DNA of 51,107 nt from DAOWGG01 sp965369815 (GCA_965369815.1 CBDUQS010000003.1:1-51107), one strand, 5' to 3'. Counted from the stretch's first letter, positions 7,575-14,673 are shown. Notes: a model not told the origin generated them from the sequence alone. Made by a program: numbers and translations.

Positions 7575-8750
7575 TTATTTTAAATTTTTGATTGCTTCAG
7601 CAACCTTTTTGGCCACTTCTTTTTCGAGGGGGTTGGGAATGAATTTTTCGGGAGTTGGATTTTTAACGTAATTGGCAATTGCTTCAGCGGCGGCGATTTT
7701 AACCTCATTGGTGATTATCCTAATTCCTGCATCAAGCACTCCACGGAACAATCCTGGAAAAGCTAAAACGTTATTAATCTGATTGGGAAAATCACTTCGA
7801 CCTGTGGCGACGATTTTTGCTCCTGCCTCTAGTGCTAAGCCTGGCATAATCTCAGGTTCGGGGTTTGCCATGGCGAAAATGATTGGGTCTTTAGCCATTT
7901 TTTTAATCATCTCTTGGGTGAGTAGTTTTGCTTTTGAGACGCCTATAAAAACATCCGCTCCTTCAATAATTTCATCCAAACCACCTGTTTTGCAGTCGGG
8001 ATTATCGGTGCCAAGCAGACAAGCGGTATTGGTAATTTTAGCTAACTCTTCTTTGACTCCATTTAAATTGTCTCGCCCTTTATAAATACTTCCTTGGCTA
8101 TCTACCAATAGAACATGCTCTGGGTTTACCCCATAATCAATCAATAGCTTAGTGATCGCGACGCCTGCTGCCCCGACTCCGCTGACAACAATTCGCGCTT
8201 CTTCAAAGGTACGATCGGTTAATTTTAGGGCATTGATGAGACCTGCGAGTACGACAATGGCGGTTCCGTGCTGGTCGTCGTGGAACACGGGAATATCCAA
8301 ACTTTTGATTAGGCGTTTTTCAATCTCAAAACATCGAGGGGCGGAGATATCCTCCAAATTAATTCCTCCAAATGTTGGAGCGATTCTCTCTATGGTTTCA
8401 ATGATTTCTTCTGCGTTTTGAGTACTTAGACAAATGGGAAATGCGTCAATATCTCCGAATTCCTTAAAAAGGATCGCTTTTCCTTCCATTACTGGCATTC
8501 CAGCAGCTCCTCCAATATTTCCCAGCCCAAGAACAGCAGATCCATCGGTGACGACAGCAACCATATTCCCTTTGTTGGTGTATTTGTAAACATCGCTTGG
8601 GTTTTTAGCGATTTGTCGGCAGGGTTCAGCAACGCCTGGGGTGTATGCCAAGCTTAAATCATCACGGGTTTTGAGAGGTATTTTTGAGACAACCTCTATT
8701 TTTCCGCGATTTTTTTCGTGTAATTTGAGTGATTCTTCGTAGTAATCCAT
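7575..8750 (-). CDS. NAD(P)-dependent malic enzyme (oxaloacetate-decarboxylating)
   Basis: Malic enzyme converts malate to pyruvate and CO2 with reduction of NAD(P). The 391-residue chain is the short bacterial form without a phosphotransacetylase domain. Seen motifs are SLAYTPGVAEPC near 29-40, VTDGSAVLGLGNIG, GDIDAFPI, NLEDISAPRCFEIE, the metal-binding DDQHGTAIV, the dinucleotide fold GVGAAGVAITKLL, and FAMANPEPEI toward the C-terminus. The start is the ATG at 8750; the bases before it read CCCCTCCAAA, which is not a Shine-Dalgarno. It is first in a same-strand run ending with the Cys-rich microprotein and diverges from the gene at 8873 across a palindrome. Confidence 0.93.
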   Translation of the reverse strand: MDYYEESLKLHEKNRGKIEVVSKIPLKTRDDLSLAYTPGVAEPCRQIAKNPSDVYKYTNKGNMVAVVTDGSAVLGLGNIGGAAGMPVMEGKAILFKEFGDIDAFPICLSTQNAEEIIETIERIAPTFGGINLEDISAPRCFEIEKRLIKSLDIPVFHDDQHGTAIVVLAGLINALKLTDRTFEEARIVVSGVGAAGVAITKLLIDYGVNPEHVLLVDSQGSIYKGRDNLNGVKEELAKITNTACLLGTDNPDCKTGGLDEIIEGADVFIGVSKAKLLTQEMIKKMAKDPIIFAMANPEPEIMPGLALEAGAKIVATGRSDFPNQINNVLAFPGLFRGVLDAGIRIITNEVKIAAAEAIANYVKNPTPEKFIPNPLEKEVAKKVAEAIKNLK

Positions 8751-8800
8751 TTTGGAGGGGCTTTAAATGTAATTTCATTTTAAAGCAGGTTGATAGTATA

Positions 8801-8830
8801 TTACAACGTTATGACGTTATAACGTTGTAA
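8801..8830. promoter_or_regulatory. Perfect 12-bp inverted repeat, candidate operator
   Basis: TTACAACGTTAT (8801-8812), a 6-base spacer GACGTT, and ATAACGTTGTAA (8819-8830). The spacer repeats the inner ACGTT. It lies between the divergent malic enzyme and 102-aa orphan genes, 5 bases upstream of the -35 box of the latter, so it could bind a dimeric regulator. Confidence 0.6.
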
Positions 8831-8835
8831 CTATG

Positions 8836-8864
8836 TTGATTTTTCAGCTTATTTATGCTATAAT
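8836..8864 (+). promoter_or_regulatory. Consensus promoter of the 102-aa orphan, leaderless
   Basis: TTGATT (8836-8841), 17-base spacer, TATAAT (8859-8864). The ATG at 8873 is only 8 bases past the -10, so transcription would begin within about 2 bases of the start codon. Confidence 0.72.
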
Positions 8865-8872
8865 TCTATGAT

Positions 8873-9181
8873 ATGAAAATTCGCCCCATGACATCAACGG
8901 GGCCTTCCACTACAGGTCATTGGGATGACCTGAGTACATTTGAGCGTGTGAAAGTGATCTTGGCTAGTCCGGATCATTTTTTAAATCTCGGACTTGTCAC
9001 GAGAGATGAGCTGAGTGAGGTCATGCAATTCTCAGAATCGGAATGTGAATATATTATTGACCGCGAAGACCATCCTCTGTTTCAAAATATTGATATTAAA
9101 AAAGACATTCGAACTCAGGAATTACGAAAACAATTGAATACCGCATTACGTGCGGTTTTTTTAAGCCCTGATTCAGTTTAG
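8873..9181 (+). CDS. Orphan protein, 102 aa
   Basis: I do not recognise a family. The chain is soluble, mildly acidic and probably helical in its middle, with no signal peptide. The start is fixed by a consensus promoter whose -10 ends 8 bases before the ATG. A terminator-like hairpin with seven Ts lies inside the last 14 codons. The stop TAG overlaps the stop of the convergent ferredoxin gene within TTAG. If the hairpin ends transcription efficiently, most mRNAs would lack a stop codon, which is the odd feature of this gene. Confidence 0.65.
   Translation: MKIRPMTSTGPSTTGHWDDLSTFERVKVILASPDHFLNLGLVTRDELSEVMQFSESECEYIIDREDHPLFQNIDIKKDIRTQELRKQLNTALRAVFLSPDSV
9140..9162 (+). terminator. Intrinsic terminator inside the 3' end of the 102-aa gene
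   Basis: ACCGCA (9140-9145), 5-base loop, TGCGGT (9151-9156), and a run of seven Ts ending at 9162. The next in-frame stop is at 9179, so the hairpin is within coding sequence. Confidence 0.6.
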
Positions 9182-9426
9182 CTTTCTTTTAATTCTTTGA
9201 TGAGTGCTTCGATTTTTTGATAATCCATTTCGTTGTAGATTTCTTTTTCTCCTTCTTCACTTACCACAGTAAGGTTGGGGGCTTTGTTGCATAGGCTCAT
9301 GCAATGTCTTTTTTCAATTTCAATATATGGGCTATCAATGGTGAGTTTTTTGGCGTGCTTAAATAAGTCTTCACTGAGGAAATTTTGACAATTGGTTCCT
9401 TGACAGATACTGACAGTGTATTTCAA
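9178..9426 (-). CDS. Thioredoxin-like [2Fe-2S] ferredoxin (NuoE-type)
   Basis: An 82-residue protein with the four-Cys pattern of thioredoxin-fold [2Fe-2S] ferredoxins: C8 and C13 in CQGTNC, and C42 and C46 in CMSLC, followed by the family-typical APNLTVVSE strand. The family carries electrons for hydrogenase or Nuo-type complexes, none of which is in this window. The start must be the TTG at 9426: the codon directly upstream is an in-frame TAA and the next Met is residue 43. It begins 11 bases after gatA, implying co-transcription, and it ends convergently with a 4-base overlap. Confidence 0.85.
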   Translation of the reverse strand: MKYTVSICQGTNCQNFLSEDLFKHAKKLTIDSPYIEIEKRHCMSLCNKAPNLTVVSEEGEKEIYNEMDYQKIEALIKELKES

Positions 9427-9437
9427 TTAATTATGAG

Positions 9438-10880
9438 TTAGACTGTGGGTTTTTTGGTGTGCCAGTCGGTGGCTTTTTGGAAAGCGTGTCCGACCTGAAT
9501 TACTTTTTCTTCCTTATATTGATTGGCGATGATTTGCATTCCGATCGGGAGACCTTCTTTACTGAATCCAGCAGGAACAGAAGCACCAGGTAATCCGCAG
9601 ATTCCAGCAGGAACGGTGAGTGTGTCGGCGGCATACATCGCGAGCGGATCATCTGTTTTTGCTCCAATTTTAAAAGCTGGAAATGGGGAAGTGGGGGTGA
9701 TGAGTGCATCACACTTTTGGAAAACTTCTTCAAATTCTTTTTGCATCAAGGCTCGTACTTTTGCCGCCTTTAAATAGAATGCATCGTAATACCCAGCGGA
9801 AAGTGAGTAAGTTCCAAGCATAATGGTTCGCTTCACTTCTTCACCAAATCCTTCAGAGCGACTTTTCATGTAAATATCTAAAAGTTCTTTGGCGTTATCG
9901 GCAGTGTGACCGTATTTTACTCCGTCGTATCGGGCCATGTTGGTGCTGGCTTCTGATTTCACTAATAGGTAATAGGTTGGAATGGCATATTTAGTGAGAG
10001 GAAGGCTGACTTCGATTACATTGGCGCCGAGTTTTTTAATTATTTCTATGTTCGCATTGATTACATCGATCGTTTCTTGCTCCACGCCTTCAAAATATTC
10101 TTTTGGAACTCCGATTGTCATTCCCGTTAAATCTTCTTTTAAGAAATCGGTGTAATTCGGAACTGGTTGATCGGGAGTTGTACTGTCGTTTTCCGATTTT
10201 CCAGCGATGACATTTAAAACAAGTGCCGCGTCTTCCATGGTTTTGGTGAGTGGACCGATGGTATCGAAAGAAGAAGCGTATGAAATAACACCATATCGTG
10301 GCACGCGACCGTAACTTACTTTAAAGCCAACGCAAGAGCACAGGCTGGCGGGCTGACGAATGCTTCCTCCTGTGTCTGTTCCAATAGCGAACACGCATTG
10401 ATCGGCGGCAACGCTAGCGGCTGGACCTCCTGAAGATCCACCAGCGACATATTTCGTGTTCCATGGGTTTTTTGTTACTCCAAAATAACTGGTTTCAGAA
10501 CTACTTCCCATGGCGAATTGATCGGTATTTGCTTTTCCAAGAAGAACGGCACCCGAATCTAGTAATCTTTGTGTCACGTCGGCGTTATAGGGTGGTGTGA
10601 AGTCTTCTAGGATTTTTGAACAAGCGGTGGTTTTAATGTCTTTGGTGCAAATAATATCTTTTAAGTTCATTGGAATTCCTTCCAGTGGATTTTCAAAGGT
10701 TCCTTTTTCATCCGCTTTCTTCGCTTGCTCCAAAGCAACCTCTTTAGTAACGGTTACATAAGAATTTAAGGTTCCATCGGTTTTTTCGATTCGATCCAAA
10801 TACGCTTGAGTCAGCTCAACGGAGCTAAACTTTTTTTCTTTTAATCCCTTATTGGCGTCGGCAATGGTTAATTCAATCAT
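9438..10880 (-). CDS. gatA: Aspartyl/glutamyl-tRNA amidotransferase subunit A
   Basis: GatA is the amidase that releases ammonia from glutamine for transamidation of mischarged Glu-tRNA-Gln or Asp-tRNA-Asn. The product is 480 residues from the ATG at 10880 (MIELTIADANKG), the usual start and length. An open frame extends 18 codons upstream through a hairpin repeat and is not used. The amidase triad is visible: Lys in NLKDIICTKD, the cis-Ser in GGSSGG, and the nucleophile Ser in GGSIRQPAS. The order gatC-gatA is standard; gatB is not in the window. Confidence 0.95.
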   Translation of the reverse strand: MIELTIADANKGLKEKKFSSVELTQAYLDRIEKTDGTLNSYVTVTKEVALEQAKKADEKGTFENPLEGIPMNLKDIICTKDIKTTACSKILEDFTPPYNADVTQRLLDSGAVLLGKANTDQFAMGSSSETSYFGVTKNPWNTKYVAGGSSGGPAASVAADQCVFAIGTDTGGSIRQPASLCSCVGFKVSYGRVPRYGVISYASSFDTIGPLTKTMEDAALVLNVIAGKSENDSTTPDQPVPNYTDFLKEDLTGMTIGVPKEYFEGVEQETIDVINANIEIIKKLGANVIEVSLPLTKYAIPTYYLLVKSEASTNMARYDGVKYGHTADNAKELLDIYMKSRSEGFGEEVKRTIMLGTYSLSAGYYDAFYLKAAKVRALMQKEFEEVFQKCDALITPTSPFPAFKIGAKTDDPLAMYAADTLTVPAGICGLPGASVPAGFSKEGLPIGMQIIANQYKEEKVIQVGHAFQKATDWHTKKPTV

Positions 10881-10896
10881 GGTTTCGTATGGTGGG

Positions 10897-10963
10897 CCGA
10901 ATTGTGGACCGTATAGTGGCTCGAAATACAACAATTCGGTCCACTATACGGCCAACAATTCGG
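10897..10963. repeat. 23-bp imperfect inverted repeat between gatC and gatA
   Basis: Arms 10897-10919 and 10941-10963 match at 21 of 23 positions around a 21-base spacer, which holds a further partial copy (AACAATTCGG). Arm ends read CCGAATTGT and CGTATAGTGG. The right arm ends 6 bases before the gatC stop codon, and the left arm is 16 bases before the gatA ATG, so the hairpin would form in the gatCA mRNA. Confidence 0.7.
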
Positions 10964-10969
10964 AATGGG

Positions 10970-11257
10970 TTAAAAAACGTTTTTTACTTTAATCATATGA
11001 TCCTGAATATCTTGAGGGGTTTCTTTAAGAAGTTTATCTGTGTGATCGCAGCCCTTTATTTCATCTTTAAATAAAACATTCTCAATCCCCGTGATCTGAG
11101 CAATAGGCTCCACGTTATTAGTATCCACTTCATTCAACATATCGGCGTGAGAAAGGATGCTAGAGAGCTGTTCGCTGAACTTTTTAACCTCTTCGTCACT
11201 GAGTTTAAGGCGAGCTAGTTTGGCGATGTGTTTTACTTCTTCGGGGGTGAGTTGCAT
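10970..11257 (-). CDS. gatC: Aspartyl/glutamyl-tRNA amidotransferase subunit C
   Basis: A 95-residue GatC, the small chaperone-like subunit wrapping GatA and GatB. It begins MQLTPEEVKHIAKLARLKLS, the normal family N-terminus, and has SSILSHADMLNEVDT and the late DHMIKVKNVF segment. The start is the ATG at 11257. An upstream in-frame extension is just translation of a tandem repeat (11297-11330) and is rejected. It is the first gene of gatC-gatA-ferredoxin. Confidence 0.93.
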   Translation of the reverse strand: MQLTPEEVKHIAKLARLKLSDEEVKKFSEQLSSILSHADMLNEVDTNNVEPIAQITGIENVLFKDEIKGCDHTDKLLKETPQDIQDHMIKVKNVF

Positions 11258-11296
11258 AAGACTTTGTAACGAAATAACGAGATAACCATACCCTAA

Positions 11297-11330
11297 AAAT
11301 CCGAAATTCGAAATCCGAAATTCGAAATTG
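11297..11330. repeat. Tandem GAAATTCGAAATCC-type repeat upstream of gatC
   Basis: About two copies of a 14-16-base unit alternating ATCCGAAATTCGAA. Related short CGAA-rich units occur at 28635-28662 and 40949-41033. Confidence 0.55.
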
Positions 11331-11337
11331 TTAATCA

Positions 11338-11366
11338 TTGTTTCATTCTTTGCTTTTTGGTAAACT
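11338..11366 (+). promoter_or_regulatory. Candidate promoter of the membrane protein/lipoprotein pair
   Basis: TTGTTT (11338-11343), 17-base spacer, TAAACT (11361-11366), 25 bases before the ATG at 11391. Confidence 0.45.
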
Positions 11367-11390
11367 GAGCTCAGTTAAAAACAAACTAAA

Positions 11391-11699
11391 ATGAGTACGA
11401 CAAAAAATCTACATGACGTCAGCGCTAATCTGTTTTTTGTTTTCGCTTTTCTTTTTATTGGCGCAGCACTCGCTTTTCGGAATCAATTTCATGCAGATGC
11501 AATGATTTTTTTAATGCGCTTACTCGATATTCCTTTTTCTTTCATTGGCCTTTTGTACGGAGGGAGTGGTTTGTATTTACAGGTGAATGAAGGAAAGGAA
11601 GATGAGGGGTCAGTTTGGGGAATTATTATTTTTGCCTTTTGCCTTCTTTTATTTGGCGCAGTGGTATTTGTGAATTTTGCGTTTCCGTCACAGCTTTAA
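11391..11699 (+). CDS. Small integral membrane protein, 102 aa
   Basis: I do not recognise a family. Three hydrophobic segments are predicted by eye: about residues 12-31, 38-62 (partly amphipathic) and 75-97, separated by a charged loop NEGKEDEGS. The N-terminus is polar without a cleavable signal. It begins 25 bases after a promoter-like sequence and ends 10 bases before the lipoprotein gene, so the two form a small operon. Function unknown. Confidence 0.7.
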   Translation: MSTTKNLHDVSANLFFVFAFLFIGAALAFRNQFHADAMIFLMRLLDIPFSFIGLLYGGSGLYLQVNEGKEDEGSVWGIIIFAFCLLLFGAVVFVNFAFPSQL

Positions 11700-11709
11700 C
11701 TAATTTTTT

Positions 11710-12204
11710 ATGAAAAACTATTCTTTTAAATTCATTTCCCTTTTTATTCTTGCCTTATTCTTTTTGGCTGGATGCAAGGAGGTTGAAAAACAACAATTTG
11801 ATGTTCAGCTACGTTCAGCGGATCCTGCTAAGGCAGACCAGAAACCGATGGATACCTTTTTGCCAGGAGGGGAATTGACTGGTAAAAGTTTTGAAAAAAT
11901 TCATATTATTGGAAAAAGCCCTTGTCCAGACCCTTTTGAGCCGATGCTTTTTTCAACTCAGGCTTTTCCAGATTGGAGGATTAAATCCAATTCTCCTATG
12001 TTGGATGTTTCTCCAAAACAAGGCAGGATGAATGAAACCTTTCAGGCTAGTTTTAATTGTAATGTAGATGGTCCTGGGGTTTATGAAGTCTATGCAAACG
12101 CTTTATTTGAAGGGCGCACTGAAGCACCCGCTCCAGGGCTTGTTGATTATGGTAATAAATTTTCTCAGGGTATTTTGTTTGTAGTGGATGTTCGGGAGGA
12201 ATAA
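11710..12204 (+). CDS. Lipoprotein, 164 aa
   Basis: The N-terminus has a classic lipoprotein signal: a hydrophobic core followed by the lipobox LAGC with C22 as the predicted lipidated residue. The mature part has four further features worth noting: a DTFLPGGELTG linker, CPDPFEPMLF, a second Cys pair candidate around FNCNVDGPG, and a C-terminal beta-rich segment GILFVVDVREE. This reads like one beta-sandwich domain outside the membrane. No family is recognised. It follows the small membrane protein by 10 bases. Confidence 0.78.
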   Translation: MKNYSFKFISLFILALFFLAGCKEVEKQQFDVQLRSADPAKADQKPMDTFLPGGELTGKSFEKIHIIGKSPCPDPFEPMLFSTQAFPDWRIKSNSPMLDVSPKQGRMNETFQASFNCNVDGPGVYEVYANALFEGRTEAPAPGLVDYGNKFSQGILFVVDVREE

Positions 12205-12326
12205 CGTTTGCGTATATACGAAGGCGGACAGCAGTATAATATCATGACTGCTGTTTGACTTGTGTGAACGAGGAGGTGTCGATGAGCGAGCTGTATATAC
12301 GCTGTTGTGGGATGTACCATTTAAAC
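12205..12326. other. Intergenic region with inverted repeats between convergent genes
   Basis: GCGTATATAC (12210-12219) is repeated inverted as GTATATACGC (12293-12302). Inside, CAGCAGT (12229-12235) pairs with ACTGCTG (12247-12253) around an 11-base loop. No T-run follows either arm, so this is not a standard terminator. GAGGAGG before an ATG at 12282 opens a 35-codon frame on the plus strand that runs antisense into the next gene; I do not call it. Confidence 0.45.
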
Positions 12327-12797
12327 TTATCCTTCCGAATATGGTCCGTAGAGATCTTCTCCAAAGACGCATTTGGCACTTTCTATTGAGAAGCATCCAC
12401 CGAAACCATCTCTGGCGCCACAAACAACCTCCTTTGCTATGCATATTTTACTACGCTTACAATCATTTCCATCAAGATTTGTACAGCCATGTGTGTAGCT
12501 TAGAATAGAGTTGATAAAGCTTTGATTTGTAATATAGGTGGGAATTTTTAAGGTGGGGGCTAGAATAATTAAGGCAGTCAAAGTAATAAGGGTCACGACA
12601 AATAGCGTTACAAGAATTCGGATTAATCTTTTGAAGAAATTGTTTTTTAGCCATCTTTTATTCTCTCCGTTTGCAGCTTCCCATGCAAGATTAAATAGTT
12701 TCATATTAAGCCCAATGTCTTGAGCTTCTTTTTTCATTTCTTCAAAAGAAAGCTTTGGATTGGCTTCTATAATTTTAATAATTTCTTGTTGGTCCAT
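12327..12797 (-). CDS. Single-pass membrane protein with Cys-rich C-terminal domain, 156 aa
   Basis: An N-terminal soluble helical part (residues 1-50, with FEEMKKEAQDIGL) precedes a basic patch KNNFFKRLIR and one transmembrane helix at about 60-80. The C-terminal part, presumably outside, has seven cysteines within about 50 residues (C110 onward: CTNLDGNDC, ICIAKEVVC, GGCF, AKC), suggesting disulfides. A DsbA-like protein is encoded at 42026-42793. The N-terminal pattern resembles short helical domains found in other CPR membrane proteins, but I cannot name a family. The start is the ATG at 12797. Confidence 0.7.
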   Translation of the reverse strand: MDQQEIIKIIEANPKLSFEEMKKEAQDIGLNMKLFNLAWEAANGENKRWLKNNFFKRLIRILVTLFVVTLITLTALIILAPTLKIPTYITNQSFINSILSYTHGCTNLDGNDCKRSKICIAKEVVCGARDGFGGCFSIESAKCVFGEDLYGPYSEG

Positions 12798-12829
12798 CTT
12801 GTTTTATATATCTATCTCATTCTAAGCCC

Positions 12830-14317
12830 TTATTTCATACTCTTATAATTCGGAGCATCCTTCGTAATCAAGATGTTATGAGGGTGGCTTTCGTGTAATC
12901 CAGCACCAGTGATTCGAACGAAGTGAGCTTTTTTGTGGAAAGTGGGGATGTCTTTACTTCCGCAATACCCCATTGAAGATTTTAGCCCTCCAACGAGTTG
13001 GAATAGTTCGTGAGCAACAGGGCCTTTGTAGACAATTTGCCCTTCAATTCCTTCGGGTACAAATTTCGCATCTTCTTTTACATCTGCTTGTCCGTAACGT
13101 TCTTTTCCTCCAACCGACATAGCTCCCATAGAGCCCATTCCACGGTAAGCTTTAAAGGTTTTTCCTTCGTGATAGATCAATTCGCCAGGGCTTTCTTTGG
13201 TTCCTGCAAACAGGCTGCCAATCATGGCGCAAGAGGCGCCAGAAGCAATGGCTTTGGCAACATCACCAGAGTATTTGATTCCTCCGTCAGCGATGACGGG
13301 GATTCCATGTTTTTTTCCTTCCTCTGCACATTCCATTACAGCGGAAAGCTGTGGAACGCCGATTCCGGTTACGATTCTTGTGGTGCAAATTGAGCCTGGA
13401 CCAATCCCTACTTTAACGGCGTCAGCCCCTGCTTTTGCTAGTTCTCGTACGGCTTCTTTTGTTGCGATATTTCCTCCAATTACATCTACTTTTTTATGAT
13501 TCTTTTTAATATACTTAATGGTCTCAATCACTCCTTTAGAGTGGCCATGAGCGGTATCAACCACTAGTACGTCTACCCCTGCTGTTACGAGTTTTTCAAC
13601 GCGTTCTTCCATATTGGCAGCAGGGCCGACAGCAGCTCCGACGCGTAGTCGTTTTTTAGAGTCTTTGGAGCTATCGGGATATTGTTTATTCTTTTCAATA
13701 TCCCTCCTTGTTACCAAAGCGCGTAGCTTCATTCCTTTTTTATCACTCACAATAATTAATTTTCCGTGTTTACTTTCTTCCAGAACATCATTTGCTTGGC
13801 TAAGTGTAATGCCTTCGTAAGAAACTAGAAGATTCTCTACTTTAGTCATTCGATCTTTCACTTTTAGCTTTTGATGTTTGTGATAAAAGTAATCGTTGGC
13901 AGTAACGAGCCCAACTAATTTTCCTCCCACCTTTCCACTGTCGGTAATTGGAACTGCTTTGTATCCGTATTTTTGTCGAATTTGATAAATATCCTCAATC
14001 GTATCGGTTGGCTTGGCGCACATTGGGTCGGTGATAAAGCCATTTTCAAATCTTTTTACCAAATTTACTTCTTCAGCTTGCTGATCGGGGGTCATGTTTT
14101 TGTGGATAATCCCCATTCCCCCATATAATGCGAGGACGATGGCTAATTCGTGTTCGGTTACGGTATCCATGGCAGCACTGACTAATGGAATATTTAACTT
14201 CACGTTTCGAGTCAGGTTCGTTTTTACATTGGTTTGCTTCGGAAGGGTTTCCGAATATTGAGGAACGAGCAAGACGTCGTCGAAAGTTAAGTGAAGGGGG
14301 ATATCTTTTTTAGCCAT
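12830..14317 (-). CDS. guaB: Inosine-5'-monophosphate dehydrogenase
   Basis: GuaB oxidises IMP to XMP with NAD+, the committed step to GMP. The protein is 495 residues from the ATG at 14317 (MAKKDIPLHLTFDDV), matching the family. Two CBS domains occupy about residues 95-210. The catalytic loop GIGPGSICTT has C311, and the phosphate-binding ADGGIKYSG and late YRGMGSMGAM flap-region motifs are present. An in-frame extension of 100 codons upstream crosses hairpins and is not used. A promoter at 14388-14415 and a terminator hairpin at 14331-14367 form a short leader, so attenuation is likely. No guaA is in the window. Confidence 0.95.
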   Translation of the reverse strand: MAKKDIPLHLTFDDVLLVPQYSETLPKQTNVKTNLTRNVKLNIPLVSAAMDTVTEHELAIVLALYGGMGIIHKNMTPDQQAEEVNLVKRFENGFITDPMCAKPTDTIEDIYQIRQKYGYKAVPITDSGKVGGKLVGLVTANDYFYHKHQKLKVKDRMTKVENLLVSYEGITLSQANDVLEESKHGKLIIVSDKKGMKLRALVTRRDIEKNKQYPDSSKDSKKRLRVGAAVGPAANMEERVEKLVTAGVDVLVVDTAHGHSKGVIETIKYIKKNHKKVDVIGGNIATKEAVRELAKAGADAVKVGIGPGSICTTRIVTGIGVPQLSAVMECAEEGKKHGIPVIADGGIKYSGDVAKAIASGASCAMIGSLFAGTKESPGELIYHEGKTFKAYRGMGSMGAMSVGGKERYGQADVKEDAKFVPEGIEGQIVYKGPVAHELFQLVGGLKSSMGYCGSKDIPTFHKKAHFVRITGAGLHESHPHNILITKDAPNYKSMK

Positions 14318-14330
14318 GACAATGGAATTT

Positions 14331-14367
14331 AAAAAAATAAAGCGCCGCCCGCTTACCTGGGGACGGC
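14331..14367 (-). terminator. Terminator hairpin in the guaB leader (attenuator candidate)
   Basis: On the minus strand GCCGTCC (14367-14361) pairs with GGGCGGC (14350-14344) around CCAGGTAAGC, and GCTTTATTTTTTT follows, ending 13 bases before the guaB ATG. The preceding promoter places it inside the mRNA leader, so readthrough is required for guaB expression. Confidence 0.65.
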
Positions 14368-14387
14368 TCAAGAAAATGTTTTCTACT

Positions 14388-14415
14388 ATTTTACTGATTT
14401 TTTGGGAAAAGTCAA
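14388..14415 (-). promoter_or_regulatory. Candidate guaB promoter
   Basis: TTGACT (14415-14410), 16-base spacer, TAAAAT (14393-14388). The predicted start is near 14381, giving a leader of about 63 bases that includes the terminator hairpin. Confidence 0.55.
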
Positions 14416-14560
14416 ATTTATTTAAAATACGCAAAATAAAATTAGGTCTAATTTTAATAAAGCGGCAAGCCGCGACAGGCTTACTTTTTGTAATGTTTCT
14501 TTGAAGTGCAGCGATGAAGTTTAATTCACCCTTCTTCATCCCGAGGTGTCGGGACGAAGC
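14416..14560. other. Non-coding stretch upstream of guaB with REP-like hairpins
   Basis: Contains a strong hairpin CTTCATCCCGA-GGTG-TCGGGACGAAG (14534-14559, one G-T) without a T-run beyond it, and on the minus strand GCGG-CTTG-CCGC followed by TTTATT near 14458-14473. A frame in phase with guaB crosses these hairpins, but its sequence has no protein-like character. I see no gene. Confidence 0.45.
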
Positions 14561-14640
14561 AAAAAACCATTGGGGCTCTGCGAAACGTGCAATTATCGTT
14601 GTACTATTAATCATCATTTTCCACGTTCGCCCTGCCCCAA
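14561..14640 (-). ncRNA. Candidate structured RNA with terminal U-run
   Basis: On the minus strand TTGGGGC (14640-14634) pairs with GCCCCAA (14576-14570). After a 3-base internal bulge on each side, GCGAACGTG (14630-14622) pairs with CACGTTTCGC (14589-14580, one bulged T). The apical loop is about 32 bases. TGG and then six Ts (14566-14561) follow, as in a terminator. No promoter is obvious, so it may be a small RNA, the tail of a longer transcript, or a repeat. No known RNA family is recognised. Confidence 0.4.
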
Positions 14641-14673
14641 ACCCCGCATTACTTCATCTCTTCTTAGGAATTT

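Noticed and set aside
10881..10934. 18-residue N-terminal extension of GatA
   Set aside because: It reads through the 23-bp inverted repeat; MIELTIADANKG is the family-typical start.
11258..11338. 27-residue N-terminal extension of GatC
   Set aside because: It is the translation of a tandem CGAA repeat; GatC normally begins at MQLTPEEV.
14318..14617. 100-residue N-terminal extension of GuaB
   Set aside because: The extension translates hairpin repeats and a terminator, and the normal family start MAKKDIPLHLTFDDV is at 14317.
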